NCBI GenBank assembly: GCA_006538405.1
Contig: BJKQ01000013.1
Location: forward strand, 806,001-870,000
Direction: 5' to 3'
DNA: 64,000 nucleotides
From: Hansfordia pulvinata
Taxonomy: Eukaryota > Ascomycota > Sordariomycetes > Xylariales
The notes beneath the pieces were generated by a model. It saw only the letters and a program-made list of their open reading frames with translations. It was not told the DNA's origin and ran no database searches. A program made the position numbers and the translations under genes. Below, one piece after another: positions 1 through 11,702 of this stretch (its first letter is position 1; the number at the start of each line of letters is the position of its first letter).

Positions 1-3000
1 TCACAGGGCGACTCATTACGACCACGGTAGGGCGGATCCCACATCTGCCGACCCATGGCACTGGGGCAGGAATGCCATCCTGGGCCTGGGGCCAGGCACC
101 TGTGGAATGTCGGCTCCGCTGGACCCGGCCCCTGCTCTTGACTTGACTGCCACCTGAAGGCAGGGTGGGAAATGACTTGTCGACCGCCGCCTGGGCACCA
201 GGGCTGTCGGCTGTGGCTGCTGGTCTGCGCTATTCCGTACTTGTGAGCAATGCCCGCCGCCCAATGGCTCGGCCGCGAAGAAGGAGCCGAAGACCTGTTC
301 GCTCGTCACCAGGGAGCGAAGCCTGGGCGGCCGACCGTCCGCGAGGAGCTGGATTTGCCGGACCATGGCGGCCACTGGGGCGATTCGTACTGACTCGGAA
401 CGGCAGAGGTTGCGGCAGAAACGACCGCGGACGGGCCATGAAGCTCGACTGGGGACAAGCGTACGGTAGTGCCTGACTCGCCCGGCAATCCATGAAGATG
501 GAATCAAAGATCGAGCTTTGGATCGAGCTTTGTTTTCTTGTTTCCTTATCCGGCGGTCGGACAGTCGGCACTCTCAGGCCGGCGCGATACGGCGCACCGT
601 CCGCAGTAGAGCCGGGAAAGAGAACGAGGGACCCGAGACGAGGCCAGTCCTGCGACAGGAACGGTGACAGGTTAGCGCGAGGGCAGTCCGCAACCTAGTT
701 CAAGGTATCAAGTCTGGTGACGGGCAACGCATCAGATCCGGCACGTCCGGCAGACTAGGACTTTAGATACAGGATCGAAGCCTATCCGAGAGCGAGTTCC
801 GAAGTCTGATGGAAGGCTCTGGGAGCGGAGGTGAGGTGGGCAGCCAGCTGGGCGTCCCCATTGTTTCTTGTTCCCATACATCTTAGCGTTCTGGCTAGCG
901 ATAGTCAGTGGCGCCTGTCATCAGAAAGCCACAAAGTGTTACCGTACTCGTAGCCGCGTCCAGCCACGAGTATGTGGGAGCGCAACCACCCCCCGGCGGA
1001 TGGCCGAGGGACCGAGGCCGAGGCGGTGGTGGTGATGGTCATGGTGATGGCCATGGCCAAGGAGAGCCCACCTTGAGAAGACGACCCGTGGGAGGCTTGA
1101 ACTAGATAAACAAGGAAAATGAGGGCGAAGAAAAGGGGGACGAGAGAGGCAGGTAGCACAGGGAGGCCACGCCGCGATGCATTCTCAATTTGGCCTACAC
1201 GTATTGACCTAGTACCAGGTACAGGTATGATAATTCAAAATAGAATAAATGGCAGCTGCTGTGAAGACCCAGAGGAGGGAAGGTGCACCTGGGCCTGCCT
1301 GACAGGCCCGCTTTGTCCCCGTCATGTCCATTCTAGCTACCTACCTTGATCTTGACGGACGAGGCCCAATGGGTTTGGTACTCGTATATCTAATAAGGTG
1401 GTACCTGGTAGGTGCAGCAGGCATAGGTATAGCTTGGATGTTTCGACCGTCACTAGGATCAAATTCAAAACCACCTGTCTGACAGGAACTGGAGCCTCCT
1501 GAGGTCTTTCCGACTACCCAGGCTGCACTCCACCCATACGCCCCGAGAGCGCAGTCTCGCAGCCTTGTGTGAAAAGTGTCCTGATTGGCGGTCGGTTTTA
1601 GGTCTGCAACGACGCTCTGCAAACTCTCTACCCTTCGACCCAACGTGCCACGCGGCCATGAGAGCACACCATGCCAGACATGACCAGATGGGCCTTGTCT
1701 ATTGCAGACTGGGCCCAAGACCCTGGGTACGAGTATTTTTCGTCAAGCCGGGAGCCACCGGATTTGATAGCCGGCGTACTTGACGCCGCTTTAGCAGAAC
1801 AGGCGAGGGACTGTCTGGCAATCCGGCTAGTCTACCTCGCTGCTGTTCCCTCTCAGCGAGCATTTGAAAGCCGGATGCGCCAGGGCCAGCGCCAGGGCCA
1901 GGATGTGTCGTTATTTTGAAGGGTTGTCAGTAAGGCAGGGTGTACTGGAGCTGAGTTTGAAGAGGAGAATCGCCACCAAGATACCTGCCGCTGGAATTGA
2001 AACGAAACCTCTACTGGTGCCATCAATTGCGATCCTCTAGGGGCGATTCAACACGAGTGTCGGCGTGCACTCAACTCCAAGTTGCCATTGCCGGGCCGCC
2101 GCAAAGGCAGTAGCGCAAGCCAGGTGCTGGATCTGCCAGGTCACCAAGCAGGCCTTGCTTCTACCCGGTGGGCCAGAGGCGGTAAGAACGGTCGGGCCCG
2201 ACAGAGAGGCACTGAGACTCCAGATTTGAACGTGAAAGGGTCGTTGAGGCCGTCGAGTCAATGCCAGCAGGAATTGATTGATGCATGGGCACCAGACTGA
2301 TCTTGTACATACAGGTATTCATCTACACAGAGAGTTGCAGCTCGCGGGGTCACGCCCGGCTCGTCGTGCCACTGCCAATGCCGGATGACTGCCCAAATGA
2401 CCTCGGCGTTAAGGAACCGAAGGGCAGTCGCTCTGTGGTCGGAGCCGCTGGTGAGCCGTAGGCCCGCCCGCCTGCTTTTTAGCCGAGGCTGTTGGAGGGG
2501 ACTAATTAGGGCGGCGTGGGGAAGCAGAGACAGCCAGTCCAGGGGCTCGTCGTCCTTCCATGCTCGTACCACGCCCAGCGGGTGCCCTGCGCCTCCAACC
2601 CCTTCATACGAGTACAGCCAGCGTGCCAGCCCATAGAGACCTATCCGTGCAATTGCTTTCTCCACTAGAGGTACAAGTACCGATGGATCAATGCGGGGGA
2701 CCGCCAAGTGCGGGCGGAAACCAGGGCAGACCTCTCGAGGTGCTCTATACGTGGGTGAACACGTTGTTTGTCCCTTGAATAGTGTACTGAGTACTTTTGA
2801 CTACCCCCAGTCAGACCCGATGGGAGACGCTGGAGCGCTGCCCTGGTGAGAGCCCGGTACACTCGCATCTTGAGACGGGATGTGCTCGCACAGCGGGCGG
2901 CTACCGAGGGAAAGACTCGGTTCAATGGGCCAGGTCTGCCCGCCATTACGTCGCTCAGGCCGTGCCGTCCTCCCCCTTCCGGCCTCGAGACAGCTGCGAC

Positions 3001-3251
3001 AGTCGGATCCCGGCCTCCTTCAGCAGCTCTGCCGGGGCCGTGTGTGCGTGTGTATACTGCCCGTCCCGTCCCAGTCTTTTCTTGCTCGACCAGGCCGCCT
3101 CTTCTCTTCCCGTCTTGACTCTGCTCAGCCCAATTGGCTTTGGATCCCCTCTCTGCGTCCAGCTCTGCCCCTCCCGCCTCTGCCTGCCTTGCCTCCCTGC
3201 GTCTTTGTCGGCTGCCGCACTTTGCGATCAATCGATCGTCCCGTCTTCACC
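1..3251. other. intergenic, no supported gene
   Basis: No reading frame in this stretch shows a recognisable domain or a coherent exon structure. The longest candidate, about 149 codons on the minus strand at 2258-2707, has no recognisable motif and contains two copies of the dispersed 8-mer TACTCGTA/TACGAGTA that elsewhere lies only outside genes. The last 400 bases before 3252 are pyrimidine-rich, as expected for the leader of the gene that follows. The 8-mer also occurs near 946, 1379 and 1728. Confidence 0.6.
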
Positions 3252-5232
3252 ATGTCGGCCGTGAACCGCAGTCTCCGAACGGCGGCCCAGTCGCTCCGCT
3301 GCCGGCAGCGCGCGATGCCGCTGGCACGCACTGCGAGCCTCGGAGCTTCGCGCTCCTTATTAGCTGCCTCCTCCTCCGCCGCCTCCTCTTCTCCGGCCAA
3401 CCGCAGCTTCTTCTCCACCACCGCCTCCCGCAACTCCGCCCCCGCCATGCCTCAGCAAGACCGAGCTTACGACCCCGAGATCAAGGACATTGCCGACTAT
3501 GTCAGCAAGCCAATTGACTCGCAACTGGCTGTAAGTCGTTGTTTTTTTTGCGTTCTGCTGCTGTCTTTTGAAAGGCTTTCCGTCGTCCTTCGCCCGTCGC
3601 CCCTCCATCCCCGCACACGCCCAGCGCCCGCCGGAGCTGCCAGCATCGGCCCTTCATCTACCCCGCGTCTCAAAAAGCCGACAACCACCATCGAAAACCC
3701 TTGACCCTCCAATTTACTGACTATCATACCTTCGCGCCATTTACAGTTCGACACGGCCCGATGGGTATTCCTCGACACCATCGGCTGCGGCCTTGAGGGA
3801 CTGAGGTTCAAGGAGTGCACCAAGCTCCTGGGCCCCATCGTCCCTGGCACCACCGTGCCCAACGGCACCAAGGTCTTCGGCACCGACTTCCAGCTGGACC
3901 CCGTCAACGGCGCCTTCAACATCGGCGCCATGATCCGCTGGCTCGACTACAACGACTGCTGGCTGGCCGCCGAGTGGGGCCACCCCTCGGACAACCTGGG
4001 CGCCATCTTGGCGGTCGCCGACTGGGTCAACCGTACCAACAGGGCCGGCGGCAACCTGGCCGGCGGCAAGATCTTCACCATCCGCGACGTGCTCGAGGGC
4101 ATGATCAAGGCCCACGAGATTCAGGGCTGCCTTGCGTTGCTCAACTCATACAACAAGGTCGGTCTTGACCACGTCGTTCTCGTCAAGGTGGCCAGCACTG
4201 CCGTCGTTTCCCACATGCTAGGTCTGGACGACCGGCAGGTCGCCGACGCCGTCACCCAGGCTTGGGTGGACGGCCAGAGTCTGCGTACCTACCGCCACTC
4301 CCCCAACACCATGTCGCGCAAGTCGTGGGCCGCCGGTGATGCCTGCCAGCGTGCCGTCAACCTGGCCCTCAAGGTTGCCAAGGGCGAGCCTGGTGTGCCG
4401 ACCGTCCTGTCAGCACCCGGCTGGGGATTCTACGACGTCCTCTTCAAGGGCAACAAGTTCGAGTTCCAGCGCCCTTACGGCAGCTACGTCATGGAGAACG
4501 TTCTCTTCAAGGTGTCCTATCCAGGTTCGTAAAACCCCCATTCCCCCTTGCCCGCTAGCTCGCGGCCGCAGTCGGCCGACATATGCTTCCTTACATGAAA
4601 CTAACCTGGTGAATCCAGCCGAGTTTCACTCGCAGACGGCTGTGGAGGCGTCGTCACGCATCCACGAGCAGCTCAAGGCGATGGGCAAGTCGGCCGCGGA
4701 CATCAAGGGCATCACGTGCCGCACGCACGAGGCTTGCATCCGGATCATCGACAAGCAGTTCAAGCCAATGGACAACTTCGCGGACCGCGACCACTGCATC
4801 CAGTACATGTGCGCAGTGATGCTGGTGTTCGGCCGGCTGGAGGCGACCGACTACACGGACGGGGGCGAGGCGGCCACGTCGCCGCTGGTCGAGTCGCTCC
4901 GGCAGAAGATCAAGTGTGTCGAGGACCCGGCGTACACGCGCGACTACCACGAGCCCAGCCTGCGCACCATCTCCAACGCGCTGACGGTGGAGCTGAACGA
5001 CGGGACGGTGCTGGACGAGGTCGCGGTGGAGGCGCCTCTGGGCCACCGGCTGCGCCGCGAGGAGGCCAAGCCGCACATTCTGGCCAAGTACAAGCGCCAC
5101 CTCGGCCCTCACTACAGCGAGGCACAGGTGCAGGAGCTTGTCGACCTGGGCATGGACGGCGCCAAACTCGAGAGCGTGGCCGTGGATGAGTACGTCGACA
5201 AGTATGTTGTCAAGGACAGCAAGTTTGTCTGA
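3252..5232 (+). CDS. prpD: 2-methylcitrate dehydratase, mitochondrial (MmgE/PrpD family)
   Basis: Dehydrates 2-methylcitrate in the methylcitrate cycle, which detoxifies propionyl-CoA in the mitochondrial matrix. I read three exons, 3252-3530, 3747-4524 and 4619-5232, giving 556 residues, about the normal family length. Introns are 216 and 94 bp; the second has a clean CTAAC branch site at 4601. The first 60 residues are rich in Arg, Ser and Ala and end in an [12 protein letters not shown] segment typical of a fungal mitochondrial presequence, so the start at 3252 is preferred. The body carries family blocks: a GCGLEGL segment, the [26 protein letters not shown] region, SHMLGL, the [20 protein letters not shown] region and [13 protein letters not shown] across the second splice junction. 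No methylcitrate synthase or other pathway gene lies nearby, as is usual in fungi. Confidence 0.95.
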
Positions 5233-6077
5233 ACAGGGGTCAGCGGGTGAGTTTTCGGAACTCGCGGGTCGTCATATAGACATGAAGGTACATGTAGACA
5301 GACGAAACCAAAGAAGATTGTGCCACAGTATGCCCCCTTCAGCGCAATGCTGCTGCGCTAGATGTAGTTGTGCAACTTCCACGAGGCACAGCCACCGCCA
5401 TGGCTGCCTGCGGGCGTCGAATACGGGATGGGTGTCCCTTCGGCGTGCGGCGTGGGCGCCTACGGACAGTGGAGGCCCGGAGCCCAGAACGTCCCACAAG
5501 ACGGCTAAAACGGCGCACTGACACTGGACTGGATCGGGTCTGGGGATGCCTGACGGGCCCCCACTCTCAGCCTCCCCTCTCTGTCTGGAGAGGGACTTAT
5601 AGTGGAGGGGGGGTTCTGGCCGTGGGTGCTTGTACTCAACGCTTGTGCACGTCTTGCCACCAATGGGACTACTTCAGTCTGCCAGCGAGGGATGTAGTTC
5701 CCCACGTGTCTCACGCGGGTGCAAGACCTGCCCAACCAGAAGGCCTTGTCACTCCTCGTCGGCCCAGGCACACGGTACTTGCGCAGATACGAGCACCTCA
5801 TCGATGGATGTACGAGTATTGGGCAGGCAGCCAATTCGATTGGATCCCTACTGTACCTACTTTATGGATCGGTCGGTCGGTCTTGACTTCGACTCGCAGC
5901 CTTCAACCGCCACTCGCATCGACAACTCCTGCTCCTACACCACTTTTGCAGCCGCCTAAACTATCCTCTCCGTCGCCCAACCCCGCCGCTCCAAGATTCA
6001 ACTCCAGCGAACCCCCGGTTGCAGCGCGCTTCACTCCGCACCCCCCGCCGCCAACATCGTTAGCTAAGCCCGCAACA
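5233..6077. other. intergenic between prpD and SH3 gene
   Basis: Holds the 3' end of the dehydratase gene and the promoter and leader of the SH3 gene. From about 5880 the sequence is C-rich with long pyrimidine stretches, consistent with a leader before 6078. One copy of the dispersed 8-mer TACGAGTA is at 5811. No coding signal is seen. Confidence 0.6.
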
Positions 6078-7018
6078 ATGGCCGATCGCCAGGAGGTCAT
6101 GGCGACCAACAAGTCGCTGCGCCTCATCAAGAATGTACAGGCCCTCTCCTCTCGACCTACCGCATCGCGGACCGCTAACCCCAGTTACAGGAACTCGAGG
6201 CTCTTCTAGAGAAGGGCGTCATCACCGACGATGCTTTCGACCAGATCCACTCGATGCTGCCCGCAGAGTCCTCACTAGGCGGCCGCTCCTCAGCCACTCC
6301 CGCCTCAGCCCGCTCCAACGTCGCGTCCCCCCCTCCCCAGTCGCCCCAGAACCACCAGCCCCCGACGGCCCAGATGGCCAACCTCGCCGTCTCCCAGAAC
6401 CCAGCGCCCGGCGTCGCGCCGCCCTCCTACAGCAGCACCGGGCCCCCCTCCCTGCCGGCCCGCAACAACCCGCCGCCGCCGCCCGAGCCCCAGAAGCCCG
6501 TCCTGGCCCACGCGCGGGCGATGTACCGCTACACGGCCGCCGACGAGCGCGACCTCAGCTTCGAGCGCGACGACAAGATCCAGGTGCACGAGTACATGAA
6601 CGACGACTGGTGGATGGGCCGCAACACGCGCACCGGCGCCGAGGGCATCTTCCCCAAGAACTACGTCCAGGCCGACTACGACAACAACGCCAGCTCCGGC
6701 GCGTCCTACGGCGGCAACGAGAAGGCCGCCTACCACCACCATCAGCCGCCCCCGGCCGGCAACAACAACTACTACGGCGCCCCCGCCGGCCAGGCGCCCT
6801 GGCAGGCCCAGGCCCAGCCGCCCCCGCCGCAGCAGAACCCCTACAACTCGAGCGTGCCCCCCATGGCCGTGGCCGAGGGCAGCGGCGGCCAGGGCGAGCA
6901 GAAGGAGGGCGGCAAGATGCAGAAGCACGGCAAGAACATTGGCAAGAAGCTGGGCAACGCCGCCGTCTTCGGCGCCGGCGCCACGATTGGTTCCAACCTG
7001 GTCAACTCCATCTTTTAG
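6078..7018 (+). CDS. SH3-domain protein, Lsb1/Pin3-like
   Basis: A small adaptor likely to bind proline-rich partners at cortical actin or endocytic sites; this role is known for yeast Lsb1/Pin3 and inferred here. Two exons, 6078-6134 and 6191-7018, give 294 residues. The 56-bp intron has a GCTAACC branch near 6173. Residues 10-40 form the short helical head typical of these proteins (SLRLIK followed by ELEALLEKGVITDDAFDQI). A proline-rich linker follows, then one SH3 domain at about residues 124-180 with an AMYRYTA opening, the DDWW core and FPKNYV at the end. The tail is again proline- and asparagine-rich and closes with a conserved basic/glycine segment (GKNIGKKLGNAAVFGAG). Acceptor choice rests on the fit to the ELE head; an acceptor a few bases upstream would add LQ. 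Confidence 0.87.
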
Positions 7019-9557
7019 GAAGCTGCCTGCAGGCGGAGAGAGAGAGAGAGAGAGAGGCGGAAGTGGCAAACAGGGAGGCATTGGTCATCTGGCATTTATC
7101 TGCGGTCGGTTCGTTGTCGTTGGGTTGACCCGGATCGCTCGGCAAGCGCGCAAAGTTGGTTGCGGCGCGTGCTTGAAGCGAGCCAGCAGCCTACCGGCTT
7201 GCGCAGCCCGTGGGCGGAGTCGCTCGTTCAACGCCCCGGCGGGAACTTAGCCATTCGGTCGGCACACACGCACGATAACCACGCGGCCAGGCGTCTCGCG
7301 AGCATGCGTGAATGCATTGGGGAGTGAGTATGGTACATAAGGTGGCTTGGCTGTGGCAGCAGGTCACGGAGGTTGGCAAATCATTTAGAGTCTCGCAGGC
7401 GCTGTAGTTCTTTGGAATTCATCTTTTCGCCCCCCTCTTTCTCCGGGTCCTGTCCACCCTCTCTGCTGTGGTGTGTGGCACCAGCTCTGGCTCGGCTCAA
7501 GGGATCGCGTTGGCCCGCTCGGCCTCGTCATCTGCTGACTGTTGGTATCGTGATGTGTATGAAACGTGCATGTTTCTACGCCGCTCCGGTCACCGGCCTC
7601 GAGATGCTGGAGCGTGATGATGCTTCTCAAGCAGAGAGCTTACGCAACACCCCGAAGCGGCCGATTGGTCACCGCCCCCAGCAAGCTATCGTATCGACCT
7701 GTATCATCAAATATGAAGATTGTGGATGCCCTTGTCGACTCCCCTTTCTGAGCAAGACGAAGCCAGAAGGCGGGTGGGAGGGTGCTCGTGTGGACGGGGC
7801 GGGAAGTTGTCATGGTGTGCTCACGACCTACCTGATCAAGGTTTTGTTTTCGTCTTGCACACGCGTAGTAGAGCTGCGTGCAGGGCCTCGCATCACGACG
7901 GTGTCCCGCCACTCTCAGCCACGGCGTGCCCGGGCCCCGCTCCATGCCATCAGCATGGTGCGAAGTTGCGAGTTGGGCTTCAGAGTTGGAAAGTTGCCGA
8001 ATACAGTTCGTCTCAACATGCCTGATACCGATAGATGTCCACATGGATACAGAAGATGGTGCACGGGGGGGCCCAGCCTCCGACTCTGTATGTCCCATGC
8101 CCATAGCACAGCAACACGCGGCCGCGCCGAGCTGTGGAGCCTTGAGCCCGAGGAACCAGGTGAGAGACGACACGACGGTGTCAGGGCTGGCTCAATGTGT
8201 ATATTGTATGCTGTTCTGGGTTTCCAAAGTTCTTGCCACCTGACCACGGCAATATCGACCCGAGATCCGCAAGGCAGACTTTGCCGACTTGCTGTGCGCT
8301 CGCCGGCGTCGACCCGTCTGGGCAAGCCGACTGCTGACAAGTTACAACGCATCTCTGTAGACAACGGCGAGACTCCAGAGTCGTTTGCTAAGCGCAAAAC
8401 GACTCTCTGGGCCTTTGAGGTGCCCAACCAACTATACGTCATCGTAGGCTGAGCAAAAGTCGTGAAGAAACTCCACTGAGCTCCTCCCGAGGGGTTTCGG
8501 CGCTTAGCAGAGGAGAGCCGACGCTGAACAATGTGGGCCGCTTTTTCCTGATGTCGAGCAGAGGAGCGGGCAGTGCTCCCGAATCCCGAGCGCGCCCGAG
8601 GCCCCGATACGATATGATACCTACCTTGGGTAGGTAAGCATCCGCCGCTCTCTGCGCTACGGCTGCTCGCAGAGAAAAGGTGTCTCGATGACTATTCCTG
8701 GAACTATAGTACCGCGTACTACTTGTGTGCCTACCTAATCTATAGCTACGACTTGTACTTGGTGTTAGGGATCGAGTCTCGACTCTCAGCCTTGGAGAAA
8801 TCTGATGCTCACAATGTCTTGCTCGATCAAGCTTTATCGCCCTAGTTTTCTCTCTCTCGCTTTCTTTGAAAACCCCACCGTCACAGCACGCTGCTCCGAA
8901 CCCTCCGAATTGGTACTCGGCGACGGAAGATCTTGCGAAGTTGCGACAGATCGGCAGGCGCAGAAAAGGGCATCTCGCCGGAAACTGCCACCCCTCGCGC
9001 TATGCAACCGCCACAGCCTGTTCCTGGTAGCGGTTGATAGGTAAGCTTGAGGGTGGGTCGGCCGCAACGACCTGATGCCGCCCGGCTCGTCGGCCGCCAG
9101 GCCCAGCCACCAATAGACTCACTATCATCCAAACCCGCTACCGGCGAGTTGCGCAGCTGGAGAAGCCGTGGCACGAGGATCTCTGGCCGCGAGGAGCACC
9201 CTGCGGGCGGGAGATTCTCGAAGATCTGGCGTCTGGCCCCATGCTACCCTTGCACGTGACGTCGAGATTGCAGACTCTATTCGTTCATGGGCGCCCGGTG
9301 GCAGCAGCAAAAAAGCGTAGGTTTACTTGCTACGCTGGATCTGGCCCTGGGTAGTAGTGGGACGGGCTCGCAAGATAGTAATGCTTGCGGAGAGACCACG
9401 GGCTTCGTCTCGGATCGCGCTGGCCCCGGGTCTCTCAGCACTTTCACTTGGGCTTTACGGCCTCCGAAGACTCTCGGAAGGTAGAAGGCGAGCACACAGA
9501 GACAAAGCGGCAACAAAGAAGCCGAGGGGCGATACACCCATATATGAGATAGGCAGT

Positions 9558-9575
9558 GGGGGGGGGGGGGGGGGG
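9558..9575 (+). repeat. poly-G tract (18)
   Basis: Eighteen consecutive G, one of several unusually long G/C mononucleotide runs in this window. Confidence 0.95.
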
Positions 9576-10897
9576 TGACTAAACAGCAGATCCTCCTCGG
9601 TTAGCCATTTGCTGGATGCTTCTCTCAGCAGCCAACAAAACCCATAGCGACAAAGCAAAAGACGCAAGGCGAGGCGGCTACAGACAGCCGGGGCGCCGCC
9701 AGGGCCGACCCGGCCGAGCTCGCAGTGCCTCTCCGGTGGACTTACCAGATGGACCTTTTTTTGTTCTCTTCTTTTGTCACTCCGCGGTGGGGGAACGTTA
9801 CCTCATTCGTGATTCCTTCCCCTCCTGACTAAACGATCCAACCTGGATTCGTACCTACGCTGCGTAGCGGGAAAAGGAGCCGGCCGAGCAGCTGCAAGCG
9901 GCAAGGCACATGCTACATGTAACATGGGATTAACCGCCACCTTGGCAGCCGAAAAGTGCCGATTTCGCCAAATATTCCATCCTCCACGAGAGGTAATTTG
10001 CACAGACAACTGACAAGTCTACCTACCTACTCACTCTTGCCCTGACAAGGTTCAAAGAATGGCCGCCCTGGAACCATGACATAAGCCAGAGCTGTGGGCA
10101 AGTCGAGTCGAACAAAGCTTCGGAACGCCCGAAACGCCGCATAGTCTTCTTGGCTCTAGTACTTGAGTTCCCCTTTTCTGGTGCCGTCACTTCTGCCGCC
10201 AGGGCTGTGGCGCCTCCCAGGAGCCTTGCCACAGACCAGAGTATGAATAAGCGAGCTTCACGCGGGAACTGGGCTCTGGCTTTGACAAGTCCGAAAAATA
10301 GCTCACATTACCCGATGCGAAACCTCCACAACCCTCCCGCTACATGTTGTTCATCGGCGGCGGCAACGATAATCGCCCCCTCGCTGCACGTTGGAAACAT
10401 TCGGCTTCGGTGGCGGCCAGTCCGGAGCCATATGTGCTTCTCCCGTGGCCTTGAGTGTGCCCCATTTGTCCCAGGTGCCCAATGAGAGCTCCCCGGACCC
10501 GACGGCACAACCGAAGTTGTGGCGGTTGCGGAGAGCTCGAGACGGCCCGTGACGAAAGTCTTCCCTCACTGAGATCTGGGCATCGCCAACGCCTCCGCCG
10601 GCGAGTTGCCTTGCGGGGGGGCGGTGGGAGGGGAGGCGGTCCTGGCTTGAGATCTCGCCCCGAGCGTGCCGCCAGCGGTTTCCATGAGCAAATCGTTGGA
10701 TAAGCAGCGTTGGTTCTCTCGTGTCCCGGGGGCAAATGAACGACCCCTTTTGTGGCAGGAGACTCAGCCGTGGTTCCGGTCACGACGGGCCAGCCGTGTT
10801 GCCGGGCAGTGATCGCCGTTTTGCAGCGGCACGGCTCTGGCAAAGACACGACTTGGAGCTCCAGCGATGCCAAGACCTCAGAGAATCGAATCTATGA

Positions 10898-10905
10898 TAT
10901 ATAAA
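10898..10905 (+). promoter_or_regulatory. TATA box of the secreted peptide gene
   Basis: A perfect TATATAAA lies about 200 bp before the start codon at 11105. Between them is an A/C-rich leader with CAAC and AAACAA runs, the usual look of a strongly transcribed fungal 5' leader. A consensus TATA suggests a regulated or inducible gene rather than a housekeeping one. Confidence 0.6.
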
Positions 10906-11104
10906 TGCCCGTGGCATCGGTCTGGTTTGAGAGAAAGAATACATCATCATCACCACCATTTTCAACTTAGTCCCCAATACCCAGAAACACCTATTCATTG
11001 ACTTTTGCAACTTACACGTCAGCTTCCATCAACGCAACTCCTCTTTCGAAACAATCGAAAACAACAAAGGAAACGAAACAAGAAGAAGAAAAAAACAGAT
11101 CAAG

Positions 11105-11702
11105 ATGCAATTCTCCCTCATCTCCGGTATCTTTCTGGCCTTTGCTGCGACCAGTCTCGCCGCTATCGGTCAAGAGGTGAGAACCGACCCTCCTCCCTTT
11201 TCTATCATCCCCCATTCCCTCTCCCCCCCTTCGATAAAAAAACACGAAGCTGCCTGGCCCTACTGTCTACATTACCTCCGAATCAACCCGTTACGGTTCA
11301 CCGTTCAACCTATCAATACACCGAGAACCCCGTCCATTACTGACGAACTTCACACCACAGCACAACTGGAACAGCATCCCCGGCGACACGGACATCTTCC
11401 TCACGAGCGGCCAGGTGCACGCGTACGACCGCGACGGGAACGAGGTCGCCAGCTTCAAGGTGTCCAAGGCCTTTGAGGAGAAGATCGAGAAGAGCGGCCA
11501 CGAGCTGAGCGCCCGCGCCGCCCCCGTCAGCCGCGTGCGCCGCGGCGGGGCCGCCGCCTCCGACGACCTCCTGCTCCAGGCCCGCGGCGACCCTTGCGTG
11601 CTGACTTCGTGCCCCAACGGCATCAGCGACTGCCCCGCGGGCTGCAGCTGCTTCCACGAGCCCAACACCCCCAGCATCTGCGGCAAGCCGCTGCCCATCT
11701 AG
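11105..11702 (+). CDS. secreted pro-peptide with C-terminal cystine-knot-like domain
   Basis: Two exons, 11105-11176 and 11361-11702, encode 137 residues; the 184-bp intron joins in phase 0. Residues 1-20 are a clear signal peptide. Residues 25-80 are acidic/polar and cysteine-free. An RVRR site at 82-85 would fit Kex2-type cleavage and release a C-terminal part of about 52 residues. All six cysteines are there (103, 108, 115, 119, 121, 131; spacing x4, x6, x3, x1, x9), which fits the general inhibitor-cystine-knot pattern, and the central C-x3-C-x-C element is like that of squash-type protease inhibitors. This suggests a small, stable secreted inhibitor, signal or effector. The target is unknown and no family was recognised with certainty. 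The TATA box and leader support real expression. Confidence 0.75.

Larger units (their letters stand above)
7019..11104. other. intergenic, about 4 kb without a supported gene
   Basis: An open frame of 359 codons at 7373-8452 (+) has no domain, no compositional bias like the neighbours and no splice logic, so it is read as chance. A (GA) tract lies at 7037-7054 just past the SH3 gene stop and an 18-base G run at 9558-9575. The last 200 bases are the promoter and leader of the gene at 11105. Confidence 0.55.

Noticed and set aside
2258..2707. 149-codon minus-strand frame as a gene
   Set aside because: No recognisable motif or exon logic, and it contains two copies of the dispersed intergenic 8-mer.
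7373..8452. 359-codon plus-strand frame as a gene
   Set aside because: No domain, signal peptide or repeated pattern; amino-acid composition looks like translated non-coding GC-rich DNA. Could be revived only by transcript evidence.
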